Shown: positions 30,750-40,451, counted from the first letter of the stretch. The stretch: 64,000 bases of DNA from Granulibacter bethesdensis CGDNIH1 (GCF_000014285.2 NC_008343.2:1514501-1578500); one strand, 5' to 3'. Notes: generated by a model not told the origin, from the sequence alone. Program-made: numbers and translations.

Positions 30750-31769
30750 ATGAGCACACGCTCTACCTTTGCCGCCCCACCCGTTGCTACGTCGATGCTT
30801 CAGGCCATCGGCAATACGCCGCTGATTCGTCTGAACAGGGCATCAGACGCTACCGGCTGTGAAATCCTCGGCAAGGCTGAGTTCATGAATCCCGGTGGTT
30901 CCGTCAAGGATCGTGCGGCTCTGGCCATTATTCTCGATGCGGAAAAGCGCGGCCTGCTGACGCCCGGTCAGGATGGAATCATCGTCGAGGGAACGGCCGG
31001 CAATACCGGCATTGGTCTCACTCTGGTCGGGCAGGCGCGTGGCTATCGCAGTGTCATTGTGATGCCGGAAACGCAGAGTCAGGAGAAAATCGACTATCTG
31101 CGCATGATCGGGGCCGATCTTCGGCTGGTTCCGGCCAAGCCTTTCCGTGATCCCGGCAATTATGTGCATGTTTCCCGTCGTCTGGCCGAAGAAAACGGCT
31201 GGGTCTGGGCCAATCAATTCGACAATCTGGCAAACCGGGAAGGCCATCGTGAAACCACGGGCCGCGAGATCTGGGAACAGACGGGTGGCAAGGTGGATGC
31301 TTTCACCTGCTCTTGCGGCACAGGGGGAACGCTGGCCGGTGTCGCCCTTGCGCTCAAGGCCTTCAACCCGGCTATCCGTATCACACTGGCCGATCCTCAT
31401 GGCAGCGGGTTGTATGGCTGGGTGAACTCCAACGATCTCTCGGTCGAAGGCAGTTCTGTCACCGAAGGAATCGGCCAGTCTCGTGTCACCGCCAATCTGG
31501 AAGGCGTGCAGATCGACGATGCCGTCCGCATCAGCGATACCGACGCCTTGCGACAGGTTTATGATCTGCTGCGGGAGGAAGGGTTGTCCATCGGCGGCTC
31601 TGCCGGCCTGAATGTCGCCGCCGCGATCGAGGTCGCGAAACGGCTCGGGCCGGGACACACCATTGTCACGATTCTTTGCGATGGCGGCGCACGCTATCAG
31701 TCGAAACTGTTCAACCCGGCTTTCCTGACGGAAAAGAACCTGCCGGTGCCGGAATGGCTTGCGGCATAA
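30750..31769 (+). CDS. cysK: Cysteine synthase (O-acetylserine sulfhydrylase)
   Basis: PLP enzyme making cysteine from O-acetylserine and sulfide. 339 residues from the ATG at 30750, chosen because AGGAGA lies nine bases upstream; an earlier in-frame ATG at 30684 lacks this. The PLP lysine is in NPGGSVKDRAA, the phosphate loop in SCGTGGTLAGV, and the substrate loop in VEGTAGNTGIGL. It is slightly longer at the C terminus than the E. coli enzyme (SKLFNPAFLTEKNLPVPEWL), as in other alphaproteobacteria. Confidence 0.94.
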   Translation: MSTRSTFAAPPVATSMLQAIGNTPLIRLNRASDATGCEILGKAEFMNPGGSVKDRAALAIILDAEKRGLLTPGQDGIIVEGTAGNTGIGLTLVGQARGYRSVIVMPETQSQEKIDYLRMIGADLRLVPAKPFRDPGNYVHVSRRLAEENGWVWANQFDNLANREGHRETTGREIWEQTGGKVDAFTCSCGTGGTLAGVALALKAFNPAIRITLADPHGSGLYGWVNSNDLSVEGSSVTEGIGQSRVTANLEGVQIDDAVRISDTDALRQVYDLLREEGLSIGGSAGLNVAAAIEVAKRLGPGHTIVTILCDGGARYQSKLFNPAFLTEKNLPVPEWLAA

Positions 31770-31805
31770 TAACCCGCTTTTAAGACTGAAAAACAGGCTG
31801 ACCCA

Positions 31806-31841
31806 AAAACCGCCCGGCAAGTTTTCCTGCCGGGCGGTTTT
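31806..31841. terminator. Bidirectional terminator between cysK and the NlpE-like gene
   Basis: Perfect 14-bp arms AAAACCGCCCGGCA/TGCCGGGCGGTTTT with an 8-nt loop. Confidence 0.92.
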
Positions 31842-31849
31842 ATATTGTT

Positions 31850-32395
31850 TCAGGGCTGGGCCGGTTTCGGCGGGTTTACCTTGAGGCCGGGCGCAGGCGG
31901 CAGCTCCGTATGCTTCATGACCATTGTGCGCAGGCTGGCATCACCCGGATCCTGCAACTTCAGCGTCTCACCATCTGCCGATGGGACGAAGGTAAATTCA
32001 TCGTCCAGCTTGTCGGCATGAAGCTGGTACGCCCCGTTTTCCAGCGTCCACGGTCCCAGACTATGGGTGACATGATCCGCTGCCCTGTCATTCTCATCGC
32101 CTTTGTAAATCTGTTCCAGACGATACCAGGCCGGGCTGCCATCAGTGTGACGCATCAAGGTCAATACAAAGGTCTGCGTTTTGCAGACGGCGGTACAGGC
32201 GGTCGTGCCACTCCAGCGACCCATCGGCTCAACCGGCAGCGGCTTTCCGTCCGGGCCTTTTTTATTCAGCAATAACGGCGGCGGCGGAGCATTCCGATGC
32301 TCCTGAATTTTCACATAAGCAAATCCAGCGCCCAGAATCACCAGAGGAGGAACGGCAATACGCAATACACGCCGCCAGTCGATTTTGATCGTCAT
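31850..32395 (-). CDS. Membrane-anchored NlpE-like protein
   Basis: From the ATG at 32395 the product is 181 residues. An N-terminal transmembrane anchor (VLRIAVPPLVILGAGFAYV) is followed by a Pro-rich linker and a domain like the N-terminal barrel of the envelope lipoprotein NlpE: MGRWSGTTACTAVCKTQTF (a CxxxC pair) and LEQIYKGDENDRAADHV. NlpE senses copper and surface stress in enterics; here only the fold resemblance is claimed. It is divergent from glpX. Confidence 0.6.
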   Translation of the reverse strand: MTIKIDWRRVLRIAVPPLVILGAGFAYVKIQEHRNAPPPPLLLNKKGPDGKPLPVEPMGRWSGTTACTAVCKTQTFVLTLMRHTDGSPAWYRLEQIYKGDENDRAADHVTHSLGPWTLENGAYQLHADKLDDEFTFVPSADGETLKLQDPGDASLRTMVMKHTELPPAPGLKVNPPKPAQP

Positions 32396-32590
32396 GAAAC
32401 ACATAGCCTCGATAAACAGGGCCTCGATAAACGCGGAAAGCGCGCCTGCCTGACTGCTTACCAAGCACAGGGCATGGCGTCACGCCCTGCCACCTCTCCT
32501 CCGCTCCTCCTTTATGCGTATAGATCGGCTTCCACGGCGATGGCCGATGCGCTACGCCTTAACCCGATTTCCGACAAGCGGAGCGAAGCC

Positions 32591-33562
32591 ATGGCCGAGA
32601 CACCTACACATAGTGACCGTAACCTTGCACTGGAACTGGTGCGTGTTACGGAAGCGGCCGGACTGGCCGCCTCCCGCTGGATGGGGCGGGGCGACAAGAA
32701 CGCCGCTGATGGTGCAGCGGTCGAGGGCATGCGCAAGGCTTTCGACTCTGTTGCAATCAACGGCACCGTGGTCATCGGCGAAGGAGAAATGGACGAAGCG
32801 CCGATGCTGTATATCGGCGAGACCGTCGGTGCTGGCGGCCCGGCCATGGATATCGCGGTCGATCCGCTGGAAGGCACCACGCTGACCGCCAAAGGCGGCC
32901 CCAATGCCATGGCGGTGCTGGCGCTGGCCGAGGCTGGCAATTTTCTGCATGCCCCCGACATCTATATGGACAAGATCGCGGTCGGCCCGGGCCTGCCGGA
33001 CGGGGTGGTTGATCTCGATAACTCTGTCGAAAGCAACCTGCGCAATCTGGCGAAAGCCAAGAAAATGGAGCTGTCCGATCTGGTCGTCTGCGTGCTGGAT
33101 CGCGACCGGCACAAGGAAATCGTCGCCAAGGCACGTGAAGTTGGCAGCCGCATCATGATGATCAGCGATGGCGACGTATTCGGTGCCATGGCTGCTGCCA
33201 TGCCTGATACCGGCATCGACATTTATCTCGGCTCCGGTGGTGCACCGGAAGGCGTTCTGGCAGCAGCCGCGCTCCGTTGTATCGGGGGCCAGATGCAGGG
33301 GCGTCTGATGTATGAATCGCAGGAGCAGGAAGACCGCGCCCGCGCCATGGGTATCACCGATCCACGTCGCAAATACAGCGCCGAGGAAATGGCAAAGGGC
33401 GATGTCATGTTCGCCGCCACCGGTGTCACCGGCGGTCCGATGCTGCGTGGCGTGCGTATGTTCGCTGCCGGAGCGTATACGCATTCCGTGGTGATGCGCA
33501 GCAAGTCCGGCACCATTCGCTATGTCGAGGCCTATCACAACTTCAATACCAAGACGTGGTAA
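32591..33562 (+). CDS. glpX: Fructose-1,6-bisphosphatase class II
   Basis: Gluconeogenic phosphatase of the GlpX type, 323 residues from the ATG at 32591, which has GGAG seven bases upstream; the longer open frame back to 32297 has no family similarity. Metal and phosphate ligands are visible in IGEGEMDEAPMLYIGE and AVDPLEGTTLTAKG; later ISDGDVFGAMAAAMPDTGID and YLGSGGAPEGVLAAAALRC. recJ begins about 10 bp after its stop, so the two are likely co-transcribed. Confidence 0.94.
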   Translation: MAETPTHSDRNLALELVRVTEAAGLAASRWMGRGDKNAADGAAVEGMRKAFDSVAINGTVVIGEGEMDEAPMLYIGETVGAGGPAMDIAVDPLEGTTLTAKGGPNAMAVLALAEAGNFLHAPDIYMDKIAVGPGLPDGVVDLDNSVESNLRNLAKAKKMELSDLVVCVLDRDRHKEIVAKAREVGSRIMMISDGDVFGAMAAAMPDTGIDIYLGSGGAPEGVLAAAALRCIGGQMQGRLMYESQEQEDRARAMGITDPRRKYSAEEMAKGDVMFAATGVTGGPMLRGVRMFAAGAYTHSVVMRSKSGTIRYVEAYHNFNTKTW

Positions 33563-33572
33563 TACTCTGACC

Positions 33573-35417
33573 GTGGTCTCATCCTCCGTTCTGCGCGCGG
33601 AAGCCTCCACCACTGTTACGGACGCTGTTCTTGGGGTGGAGCGGAGCCTGACCGGTCGTGCGTGGTACTGGCGCATGCCCGCAGGGGCCGATATTGCAGC
33701 CATAGAGCGGCTTGGGCTGGCCATTTCGCAGCGGCACGGGGTGAGCGATCTGCTGGGTCGTCTGATCGCGACACGCGGCATCGGGATCGATCAGGCCGAT
33801 ACATTCCTGCAACCGACCCTGCGCGCCCTGATGCCTGATCCTTCCGTTCTGGCCGGCATGGATCAGGCTGCTGCCCGCATTGCCGCCGCCATCACGGCAA
33901 GGGAGACCATCGCCATTTTCGGCGATTACGATGTGGATGGCGCCTGCGGCACAACGCTGATGCTGACCGTGTTGCGCGCCTGCGGCTGTCCGGTGCTGTA
34001 TCACATCCCTGACCGGCTGAGGGAGGGATATGGCCCGAACGCCCCTGCCCTGCTGTCTCTGGCCGAGCGTGGGGCCAGTCTGATTATCTGCGTCGATTGC
34101 GGCACCGCGGCCCAGACGGCGCTGTCAGCCGTGTCTGGCCGAGCCGATATTCTGGTGCTGGATCACCACAAAAGCGACACGCTGCCCCCTGCGGCTCTGG
34201 CCACCGTCAATCCGAACGGGCCTGATGATCGCTCCGGCCTGACCATGCTGTGTGCCACCGGCGTGGCGTTGCTGACCTGTGTAGCCACTTTTCGCCAGCT
34301 TCGGCTTAATGGCTGGCAGGGGCATGAAGGGCCCCCTCCCGATCTGCTGGAAATGCTGGATCTGGTGGCGTTGGCGACCGTGTGTGACGTCATGCCGCTG
34401 ACCGGGATCAACCGCGCCTTCGTCACGCAGGGCCTGAAGGTTATGGATCGCCGCAACCGTATCGGGATTGCCGCCCTGCTGGAGGTGGCGCAGATGACCG
34501 GGCGGGTGACTGCCAGCACCTGCGGCTTCGTGCTGGGACCACGCATCAACGCAGCCGGGCGGATCGACAGCGCGGATATGGGTGTTCGGCTGCTGACCGC
34601 AACAGACCCGATCGCTGCCAGAGACATTGCCCAGGCGCTCGATTCCGTGAACGGGCGGCGTCAGACCGTGGAATCCTCCATCCTTGATGCAGCGGTCAGG
34701 GAGGCAGAAGCACGGATCGAAGCAGGGGATGCCGCCATCGTCATTGGTGGCGAGGATTGGCATCCGGGCGTTGTCGGCATCATTGCCGGAAGATTGCGGG
34801 AGCGGTTCAATCGTCCAGCCTGTGTTGCGGGTTCGGCTGACGGACTGCTCAAGGGATCAGGACGCTCCGTTCCCGGAATTGATCTGGGCGCTGCCATCAT
34901 CGCTGCCCATCAGCACGGCCTGCTGCGCAGCGGTGGTGGCCATGCCATGGCGGCCGGGTTCGCACTCCCCCCTGAAAGCATGCCCGCTTTCCGCACCTTT
35001 ATGAATGAGCGTCTGGCCGCAGCGGCCTTGCTGCCCAAAGCCGCCGATCTGGCGCTTGATGCCAGCCTGGGTGCCGGGGCTGTCACTGTGGCCATGGCCG
35101 AGGAACTCGCCCAACTGGCACCGTTTGGAAACGGGAATGATGAACCGCTGCTTGTCCTGCCCCGACTGCGATGCCGCAGAGCTGAGCGGATCGGGCGGGA
35201 CGGCGGCACGATTCGTGCCTTTCTGGAGAGCGAATCCGGTTACACCATCAAGGCGCTGCTGTTCCGTGCCAAGCCAGAGGATATGGCTGCACCAATTGCC
35301 GATATCCTGTTGAATCGTGAATTACGCCCACTTCATCTGGCCGGTTATCTGCGTGCCGAAACCTGGAACGGCACGACAAGCGCAAACTTTTGCATTTCTG
35401 ATGCTGCGCTGGCTTGA
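33573..35417 (+). CDS. recJ: Single-stranded-DNA-specific exonuclease RecJ
   Basis: 5'-3' single-strand exonuclease for repair. About 614 residues, DHH/DHHA1 superfamily. Metal-binding motifs are IFGDYDVDGACGTTL, ICVDCGTAAQTAL and VLDHHKSD, and the DHHA1 motif is RSGGGHAMAAGF. No ATG fits; I chose the GTG at 33573 just after glpX, though its ribosome site is weak and the open frame begins at 33522 inside glpX. A C-terminal OB-fold region (LRCRRAERIGRDGGTIRAFL) is present. Confidence 0.9.
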   Translation: MVSSSVLRAEASTTVTDAVLGVERSLTGRAWYWRMPAGADIAAIERLGLAISQRHGVSDLLGRLIATRGIGIDQADTFLQPTLRALMPDPSVLAGMDQAAARIAAAITARETIAIFGDYDVDGACGTTLMLTVLRACGCPVLYHIPDRLREGYGPNAPALLSLAERGASLIICVDCGTAAQTALSAVSGRADILVLDHHKSDTLPPAALATVNPNGPDDRSGLTMLCATGVALLTCVATFRQLRLNGWQGHEGPPPDLLEMLDLVALATVCDVMPLTGINRAFVTQGLKVMDRRNRIGIAALLEVAQMTGRVTASTCGFVLGPRINAAGRIDSADMGVRLLTATDPIAARDIAQALDSVNGRRQTVESSILDAAVREAEARIEAGDAAIVIGGEDWHPGVVGIIAGRLRERFNRPACVAGSADGLLKGSGRSVPGIDLGAAIIAAHQHGLLRSGGGHAMAAGFALPPESMPAFRTFMNERLAAAALLPKAADLALDASLGAGAVTVAMAEELAQLAPFGNGNDEPLLVLPRLRCRRAERIGRDGGTIRAFLESESGYTIKALLFRAKPEDMAAPIADILLNRELRPLHLAGYLRAETWNGTTSANFCISDAALA

Positions 35418-35490
35418 CCGCCCGCTCAGCCTCGGGTAACCACCCGCCACGCCACCGCTTCCGGCCAGACCATCGGCCCGGTGAGACAGT

Positions 35491-35563
35491 GTCCCGTTCG
35501 TCTAGAGGCCTAGGACACCGCCCTTTCACGGCGGTAACAGGGGTTCGAATCCCCTACGGGACG
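35491..35563 (+). tRNA. tRNA-Glu (anticodon UUC)
   Basis: 73-nt cloverleaf. Acceptor stem GTCCCGT/ACGGGAC with discriminator G, D-arm around TCTAGAGGCCTAGGA, anticodon stem CCGCC/GGCGG with loop CTTTCAC (anticodon TTC), and T-arm AGGGG-TTCGAAT-CCCCT. The CCA end is not encoded. The region after it (35564-35848) shows no gene or attachment-site repeat. Confidence 0.97.
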
Positions 35564-35848
35564 CCATTCAAATCATTGAATATTTTGTTTTCTCCACATA
35601 TGGCTCAGATGCTCCATAGACCATCTAAAGGGCTAAAGTGCGGGTTGCCGGGAATAACTCCGCCGGTTTCTTAAAGTGATCAATTGCCCAAGCATCAACA
35701 GATTGAGCAGAAGAACAGCCACTGGCTGATCGGGCGGCCCTTGATTCTGGAAACATTATGAAAAAAACTTCTGCTGACCGCCCGACCATCCGCCGTTTGA
35801 TGCGTTAGTGGAAAAATTCCGTTTTCCGCTTCCAAGGGCAGTCTTCCC

Positions 35849-36295
35849 ATGAACTCAGCCTGGCTCTATCCCCTGATTCTCATTGCGGGCGCATTACAGG
35901 CCTGGGGGCCGCCGATGAACGGTGCCCTGCGGGTTTCGCTGATCAATCCATGGCTGGCGAGCATTGTCTCCTTCCTGCCGATTCTTGCCGCCCTTCTGGT
36001 GCTTTGGCTGTGTATGCCGAGGCCCATGCCAACCGTGGAAGGCATTGCCGCCATGCCATGGTGGGCACCTTTGGGTGGGCTGATCGGTGCCTTCGCCGTC
36101 GTGGCCGGGCTGATGTTCGTGGACAAGGTAGGGGCTGGAACTTTTGCAGGCCTGACCATCACTGCCAATATTTTGATGTCGCTCGCCATTGACCATTTCG
36201 GTCTGCTGCATGTGACTCCGCATACAATGTCACCGCTGCGGATGCTGGGAGCAGTCCTGATGGTCTCCGGAATTGCCCTGATCGCCAGATTTTAA
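35849..36295 (+). CDS. DUF606 (YdcZ-type) DMT-superfamily membrane protein
   Basis: 148 residues with about five transmembrane helices: YPLILIAGALQAWGPPMNG, LASIVSFLPILAALLVLWL, APLGGLIGAFAVVAGLMF, AGLTITANILMSLAIDHFG and MLGAVLMVSGIALIARF. The GALQxxxPxxNGxL and GLxGAxxV patterns fit DUF606, half-size members of the drug/metabolite transporter superfamily. Substrate unknown. It stands alone. Confidence 0.8.
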   Translation: MNSAWLYPLILIAGALQAWGPPMNGALRVSLINPWLASIVSFLPILAALLVLWLCMPRPMPTVEGIAAMPWWAPLGGLIGAFAVVAGLMFVDKVGAGTFAGLTITANILMSLAIDHFGLLHVTPHTMSPLRMLGAVLMVSGIALIARF

Positions 36296-36449
36296 AGAGA
36301 AATTCTCTCCGCTTACAAATTCTGCTTACACAAAATACTTTGATGCCGGATGTTTCATCACAAAACGCTTGAAATATTTCTCTGTCGAAAAATGATATCC
36401 CTGCTGCAACGTATCAAAGCTGATGGGCCTGAGCAGGGAGTATCCATTG

Positions 36450-37682
36450 ATGCATGTGCCACGTATTCACTGGCTGCTGGATCGTATCCTGACCCGGATC
36501 GTCCGGAGCGGACATCTGGAAGTCCGCTTTTCTGACGGAGAAATCCGTCAATACGGGGCCGGTTCTTCTCCCTCGGCCTCTATGGTGCTCCGTTCTCCTC
36601 AGGCGGAAAGGCGTCTGACCCTCAATCCCATGCTGGCTATGGGCGAGCTTTACATGGAAGGTGAACTGGAGACGCCGGGATGCACGATTTATGATCTGCT
36701 GGATGTGCTGACGCGTGACTGTCTGAATACCGGACAGCCCTGGATCATAAGGCTGTTTAACATGCTACGCCAGGCACGAAAGCGGTTGGATCAGTTTAAC
36801 CCCGCTGGACGTTCGCGACGCAATGTCGCCCATCATTACGATCTGGACGGGCGGCTTTACGCACATTTTCTGGATCATGACAGGCAATATTCCTGCGCCT
36901 ATTTCCCCACCGGGCAGGAAACGCTGGAAGAGGCGCAGCGCCTCAAAAAACGGCATATTGCCGCCAAGTTGAAGCTGGATCGCCCTGATCTGGATGTTCT
37001 GGAAATCGGGTCTGGCTGGGGCGGTATGGCCCTGCATCTGGCCCGTAACCATGGTGCGCGCGTGACCGGACTCACCCTTTCTACCGAACAGTTGAACCTT
37101 TCGCGTCAGCGCGCGGCAGAAGCAGGGCTGAGTGATCGTGTCCGCTTCGAACTCATGGATTACCGCGCATGGCGACAGCCGGCCGACCGCATCGTTTCAG
37201 TCGGTATGTTCGAACATGTCGGCATTGGCCACTACCAGACATTTTTTGAGACTGTACGGGACAGGCTCAGACCGGATGGTATCGCCCTGATTCACGCAAT
37301 CGGTCGCGCCGAGGGTCCGGGCGCCACCAATCCATGGATCGCAAAATACATTTTTCCCGGCGGATATTCTCCGGCCCTGTCGGAAGTTCTGCCTGCGGTG
37401 GAAAAATCCGGGCTATGGACGACCGATATTGAAATCCTGAGGCTTCATTACGCACTGACCCTCTCGCACTGGCGTCAGCGTTTTCAGGAGGCGAGGCCGA
37501 CTATTACCTCGCTGTATGACGAGCGTTTCTCACGGATGTTCGAGTTTTATCTGGCCGGATGCGAACTTGCTTTCAGAAATATGGGGCATATTGTCTGGCA
37601 ATTGCAGGTCTCGAAATCCCTGACCGCCCTTCCGCTGACACGCGATTATATGTTCGAGGCGGAACGGCAAGCAGAAGGGTGA
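36450..37682 (+). CDS. cfa: Cyclopropane-fatty-acyl-phospholipid synthase
   Basis: Adds a methylene from SAM to unsaturated acyl chains of membrane lipids. 410 residues from the ATG at 36450 (AGGGAG about eight bases upstream); an ATG at 36423 is an alternative. SAM-binding motif VLEIGSGWGGMALHLARNHG, substrate-channel motif QYSCAYF, and MFEHVGIGHYQTFF are present; the N-terminal domain has GELYMEGELETPGC. It is convergent with the Tyr/Trp-rich lipoprotein gene. Confidence 0.94.
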   Translation: MHVPRIHWLLDRILTRIVRSGHLEVRFSDGEIRQYGAGSSPSASMVLRSPQAERRLTLNPMLAMGELYMEGELETPGCTIYDLLDVLTRDCLNTGQPWIIRLFNMLRQARKRLDQFNPAGRSRRNVAHHYDLDGRLYAHFLDHDRQYSCAYFPTGQETLEEAQRLKKRHIAAKLKLDRPDLDVLEIGSGWGGMALHLARNHGARVTGLTLSTEQLNLSRQRAAEAGLSDRVRFELMDYRAWRQPADRIVSVGMFEHVGIGHYQTFFETVRDRLRPDGIALIHAIGRAEGPGATNPWIAKYIFPGGYSPALSEVLPAVEKSGLWTTDIEILRLHYALTLSHWRQRFQEARPTITSLYDERFSRMFEFYLAGCELAFRNMGHIVWQLQVSKSLTALPLTRDYMFEAERQAEG

Positions 37683-37709
37683 AGGCCGCGCCTGCAGGCG
37701 ACAGGACGC

Positions 37710-38198
37710 TTACCAGCCGAAACTACGATAATACGGCCCACCCCAGCCCCATTGCTGCCAGCCAAAACCGGGATAGCCCCATCCCCATGGCACCCCGCCC
37801 CACCCCCAGCCGCGATAATAGGGATATGCCACCCCCCAACCGCCGCCAAAGGTGGCTCCGAATACGGTGGCTGCGGCAATGGTCGATGCCAGATAAGGAG
37901 CCGCATATCCACCATAGGCCGGAGGATAGGCGGGTGGATAAGCGGGCGGGTAAGCCGTGCCATCATATACGGGGATAGAGGCCGGTTGAGGCTGAGCAGA
38001 GGGACTACCCCCCGCCCCGGTCACAACGCCTTTGCCTGCCTCCGGGCCCGTGGTTTGCGCCACGGCCGGCATGGGCACATAAACACCATTATATCCGAAT
38101 GAATCATAGGTGCAGCCCACCAGCAACCCTGACAGCATCAAGGCCAATATCGGCGTGATCGGAACCGCCTTTCTGCGCCACTGCTGCAAGACCGGCAT
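37710..38198 (-). CDS. Tyr/Pro/Trp/Gly-rich lipoprotein
   Basis: 162 residues from the ATG at 38198 (GAGGAAAG upstream); 38225 is another possible start. A lipoprotein signal ends in LSGLLVGCTYDS. The middle has the tandem AYPPAYPPAYPPAYGGY, and the C terminus is rich in Trp, Gly and Tyr (YRGWGWGGVPWGWGYPGFGW). No enzyme domain. The composition suggests an envelope-associated, perhaps aggregating protein; function not recognised. Confidence 0.65.
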   Translation of the reverse strand: MPVLQQWRRKAVPITPILALMLSGLLVGCTYDSFGYNGVYVPMPAVAQTTGPEAGKGVVTGAGGSPSAQPQPASIPVYDGTAYPPAYPPAYPPAYGGYAAPYLASTIAAATVFGATFGGGWGVAYPYYRGWGWGGVPWGWGYPGFGWQQWGWGGPYYRSFGW

Positions 38199-38465
38199 GA
38201 CAGCATCTTTCCTCTTTGCCTGCATGAAGACATGCTACCCGGTCAGCCGATCAGAAGCGACTTACTGATCGGACATGCATTTTCCTGTTGCATGGGGTGA
38301 TTGTCCTGCATCAACGCTCATGAGGCCACAAAACCATATCGTCCGCGGGGGCTTGCGGCTATGGTGGGCATGCGGGGCAGAACTTCAAAAACTTGATACA
38401 CTTTCTTCTGCAAGCCGTTGTATCTACTAGCGCTTGTCAGTGATCCAAGCATTCTGGACGGGTTT

Positions 38466-39458
38466 ATGATCTTACGGTTGGCTCGCTTCTTTCTTCTCAT
38501 CGGGCTGACCCTGCCGGGTGCGGTGAGTCATCCCTCAACCGCCCAGGCCGAGGGACTGGCTTTTGTCATCAACAGCAACGACGCGACCATCAGCCTGATC
38601 GACATCACCAGCCGTCAGGAAGTGAAGCGGATCCCCGTCCTGCGGGAGCCGCATCATATGGCGCTCACACCGGATGAAAAATCCCTGCTGGTCGGGGATA
38701 CGGCCGGTAATACGATGTTCTTCCTCGATCCTCTGACCGGGGCAGAGCAGAAGCGTATCGTTTTCAGCGATCCATACCAGATCCAGTTCAGCCCGGATGG
38801 GCGTTGGCTGGTGTCAGCAGCGCTCGCCCGTGACCAGATCGACATCTATGACGGGCACAGCTTCAAGCTGCTGCACCGTATTCAGGCGCCCTCCATGCCG
38901 AGCCACATCAATTTCACGCCGGACAGCAAGGTCGCCTTCGTCTCTCTTCAGAAAACCAGCAAGGTCGTAGCCTTCAGCCCTGAGACGGGTAAAATCCTGT
39001 GGGAGCAGAAATCCGGCCGCACCCCCGCCGGGGTGCTTTATCTGAACGGAAAGCTGCTGGTCGGTGATATGGGCGAAGACACTATCGCCGTCATGGACCC
39101 GGTCACCGGAAAGCTGGAACGCAAGATCCGCACCGGTAAGGGAGCCCATAACCTGTTTCTCTCCCCTGATGGCAAGGTTCTGTATGTCTGCAACCGCGTG
39201 GGCGGCACCATCAGCCTGCTCGACCCCGCAACCCTGACAGTAAAGAAGGAATTCGCCATCCCCGGCGGCCCGGATGATCTGGATTTCGCCCCAGATGGAT
39301 CCATCTGGGCGACGCGCCGCTGGGCACATACAGTGGCCATCATCAATCCGAAAGACGGCAGCTTCACCACGATCCCGACCGGTCGCTCGCCGCATGGAAT
39401 CTGGCTGAACACGCATCTGGCTGCTCCCGTTAGAGCCGCCTCCACCCGCGCACCATAA
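38466..39458 (+). CDS. Secreted YVTN/NHL-type beta-propeller protein
   Basis: 330 residues from the ATG at 38466. Signal peptide (ILRLARFFLLIGLTLPG, cleavage near AQA). The rest is a series of blades of the YVTN type: FVINSNDATISLIDITSRQE, LLVGDTAGNTMFFLDPLTG, LLVGDMGEDTIAVMDPVTGK and LYVCNRVGGTISLLDPATL. Likely periplasmic; ligand unknown. The fatty-acid hydroxylase gene starts 24 bp downstream, suggesting an operon. Confidence 0.82.
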   Translation: MILRLARFFLLIGLTLPGAVSHPSTAQAEGLAFVINSNDATISLIDITSRQEVKRIPVLREPHHMALTPDEKSLLVGDTAGNTMFFLDPLTGAEQKRIVFSDPYQIQFSPDGRWLVSAALARDQIDIYDGHSFKLLHRIQAPSMPSHINFTPDSKVAFVSLQKTSKVVAFSPETGKILWEQKSGRTPAGVLYLNGKLLVGDMGEDTIAVMDPVTGKLERKIRTGKGAHNLFLSPDGKVLYVCNRVGGTISLLDPATLTVKKEFAIPGGPDDLDFAPDGSIWATRRWAHTVAIINPKDGSFTTIPTGRSPHGIWLNTHLAAPVRAASTRAP

Positions 39459-39482
39459 AAGCCGATCACCACAGGTTTCTCG

Positions 39483-40427
39483 ATGTTCGATCCCTTTGAC
39501 AGCGCAGCAGGCTGGCTTCAGGAACATCTGCTGATCCCCCTGCTCTGGCAGTTGAATCTGATCGAATGGGAGGATGTATCCTACGGATGGGCGTTGATCG
39601 CCATGTATGGGGTGGCGCAGGTCATCCTGATGTATGCGATCTGCGTCCCACTGGAGAAATGGCGCCCGGTCGAACAATGGGAAAATAACCACGCTGTGTT
39701 GACCGATGTGCTCTATACCGTCATCTCGCGTGTCGGTGTGCTGCCACTGGTCAGCTTTGTCGGGTTTTATCAGGTACAGGTGCTGCTCAATGGCTGGCTG
39801 ACCGATCATGGTTACGTGCCCCCCACACTGGAGCGGTTCATCCCATCCCTGACCGGCCATCCCTATGTGACGTTTGCGATCTATGCACTGATTCTGGATT
39901 GCGCCGATTACTGGCGACATCGGCTCAGTCATAAGTTCCGCTGGTGGTGGGCGCTTCATTCTTTGCATCATGCCCAGCGACAGATGACGTTCTGGTCCGA
40001 TGACCGTAATCACCTGCTGGATGATTTCATCTCCGCACTCTGGTTTGGAGCCATCGCACTGATGATCGGCGTACCGCCCCTTCAGTTTCCACTGCTGGTG
40101 CTGCTGCTTCGCCTGATCGAGAGTCTGGCGCATGCCAATGCACGAATCAGCTTCGGCCGCATCGGGGACAGACTGCTGATCTCACCGCGCTTTCATCGTG
40201 CCCATCACGGGATTCTCGCCGCGGGACAAAGAAGCTGCAATTATGGTGCGGTTTTTCCTTACTGGGACATGCTGTTCGGCACCGCGGATTTCAGCCGGGT
40301 CTATGTGCGTACCGGCGATCCATCCGGTGAGGAGGCATTGCATACCGGCACCTATGTCCAGCAGCAGATGGCCGGATTACGTCGCTTCATCCGCTCCCTG
40401 CGAAAGAAAAAGCCACAACCTTCCTGA
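39483..40427 (+). CDS. Sterol desaturase / fatty acid hydroxylase family membrane protein
   Basis: 314 residues with several membrane helices and the di-iron histidine boxes of the family: YWRHRLSH, LHSLHH and FHRAHHG, with DDRNHLLDD between. Family members hydroxylate or desaturate sterols, fatty acids or carotenoids using oxygen. The substrate is not evident. Placed just after a secreted beta-propeller gene and probably co-transcribed with it. Confidence 0.88.
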   Translation: MFDPFDSAAGWLQEHLLIPLLWQLNLIEWEDVSYGWALIAMYGVAQVILMYAICVPLEKWRPVEQWENNHAVLTDVLYTVISRVGVLPLVSFVGFYQVQVLLNGWLTDHGYVPPTLERFIPSLTGHPYVTFAIYALILDCADYWRHRLSHKFRWWWALHSLHHAQRQMTFWSDDRNHLLDDFISALWFGAIALMIGVPPLQFPLLVLLLRLIESLAHANARISFGRIGDRLLISPRFHRAHHGILAAGQRSCNYGAVFPYWDMLFGTADFSRVYVRTGDPSGEEALHTGTYVQQQMAGLRRFIRSLRKKKPQPS

Positions 40428-40451
40428 GCATTTTGGCTCATCAGGAAAAGC

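Noticed and set aside
35491-35848. tRNA-Glu as an integration site
   Set aside because: No copy of the tRNA 3' end and no integrase or island follows it.
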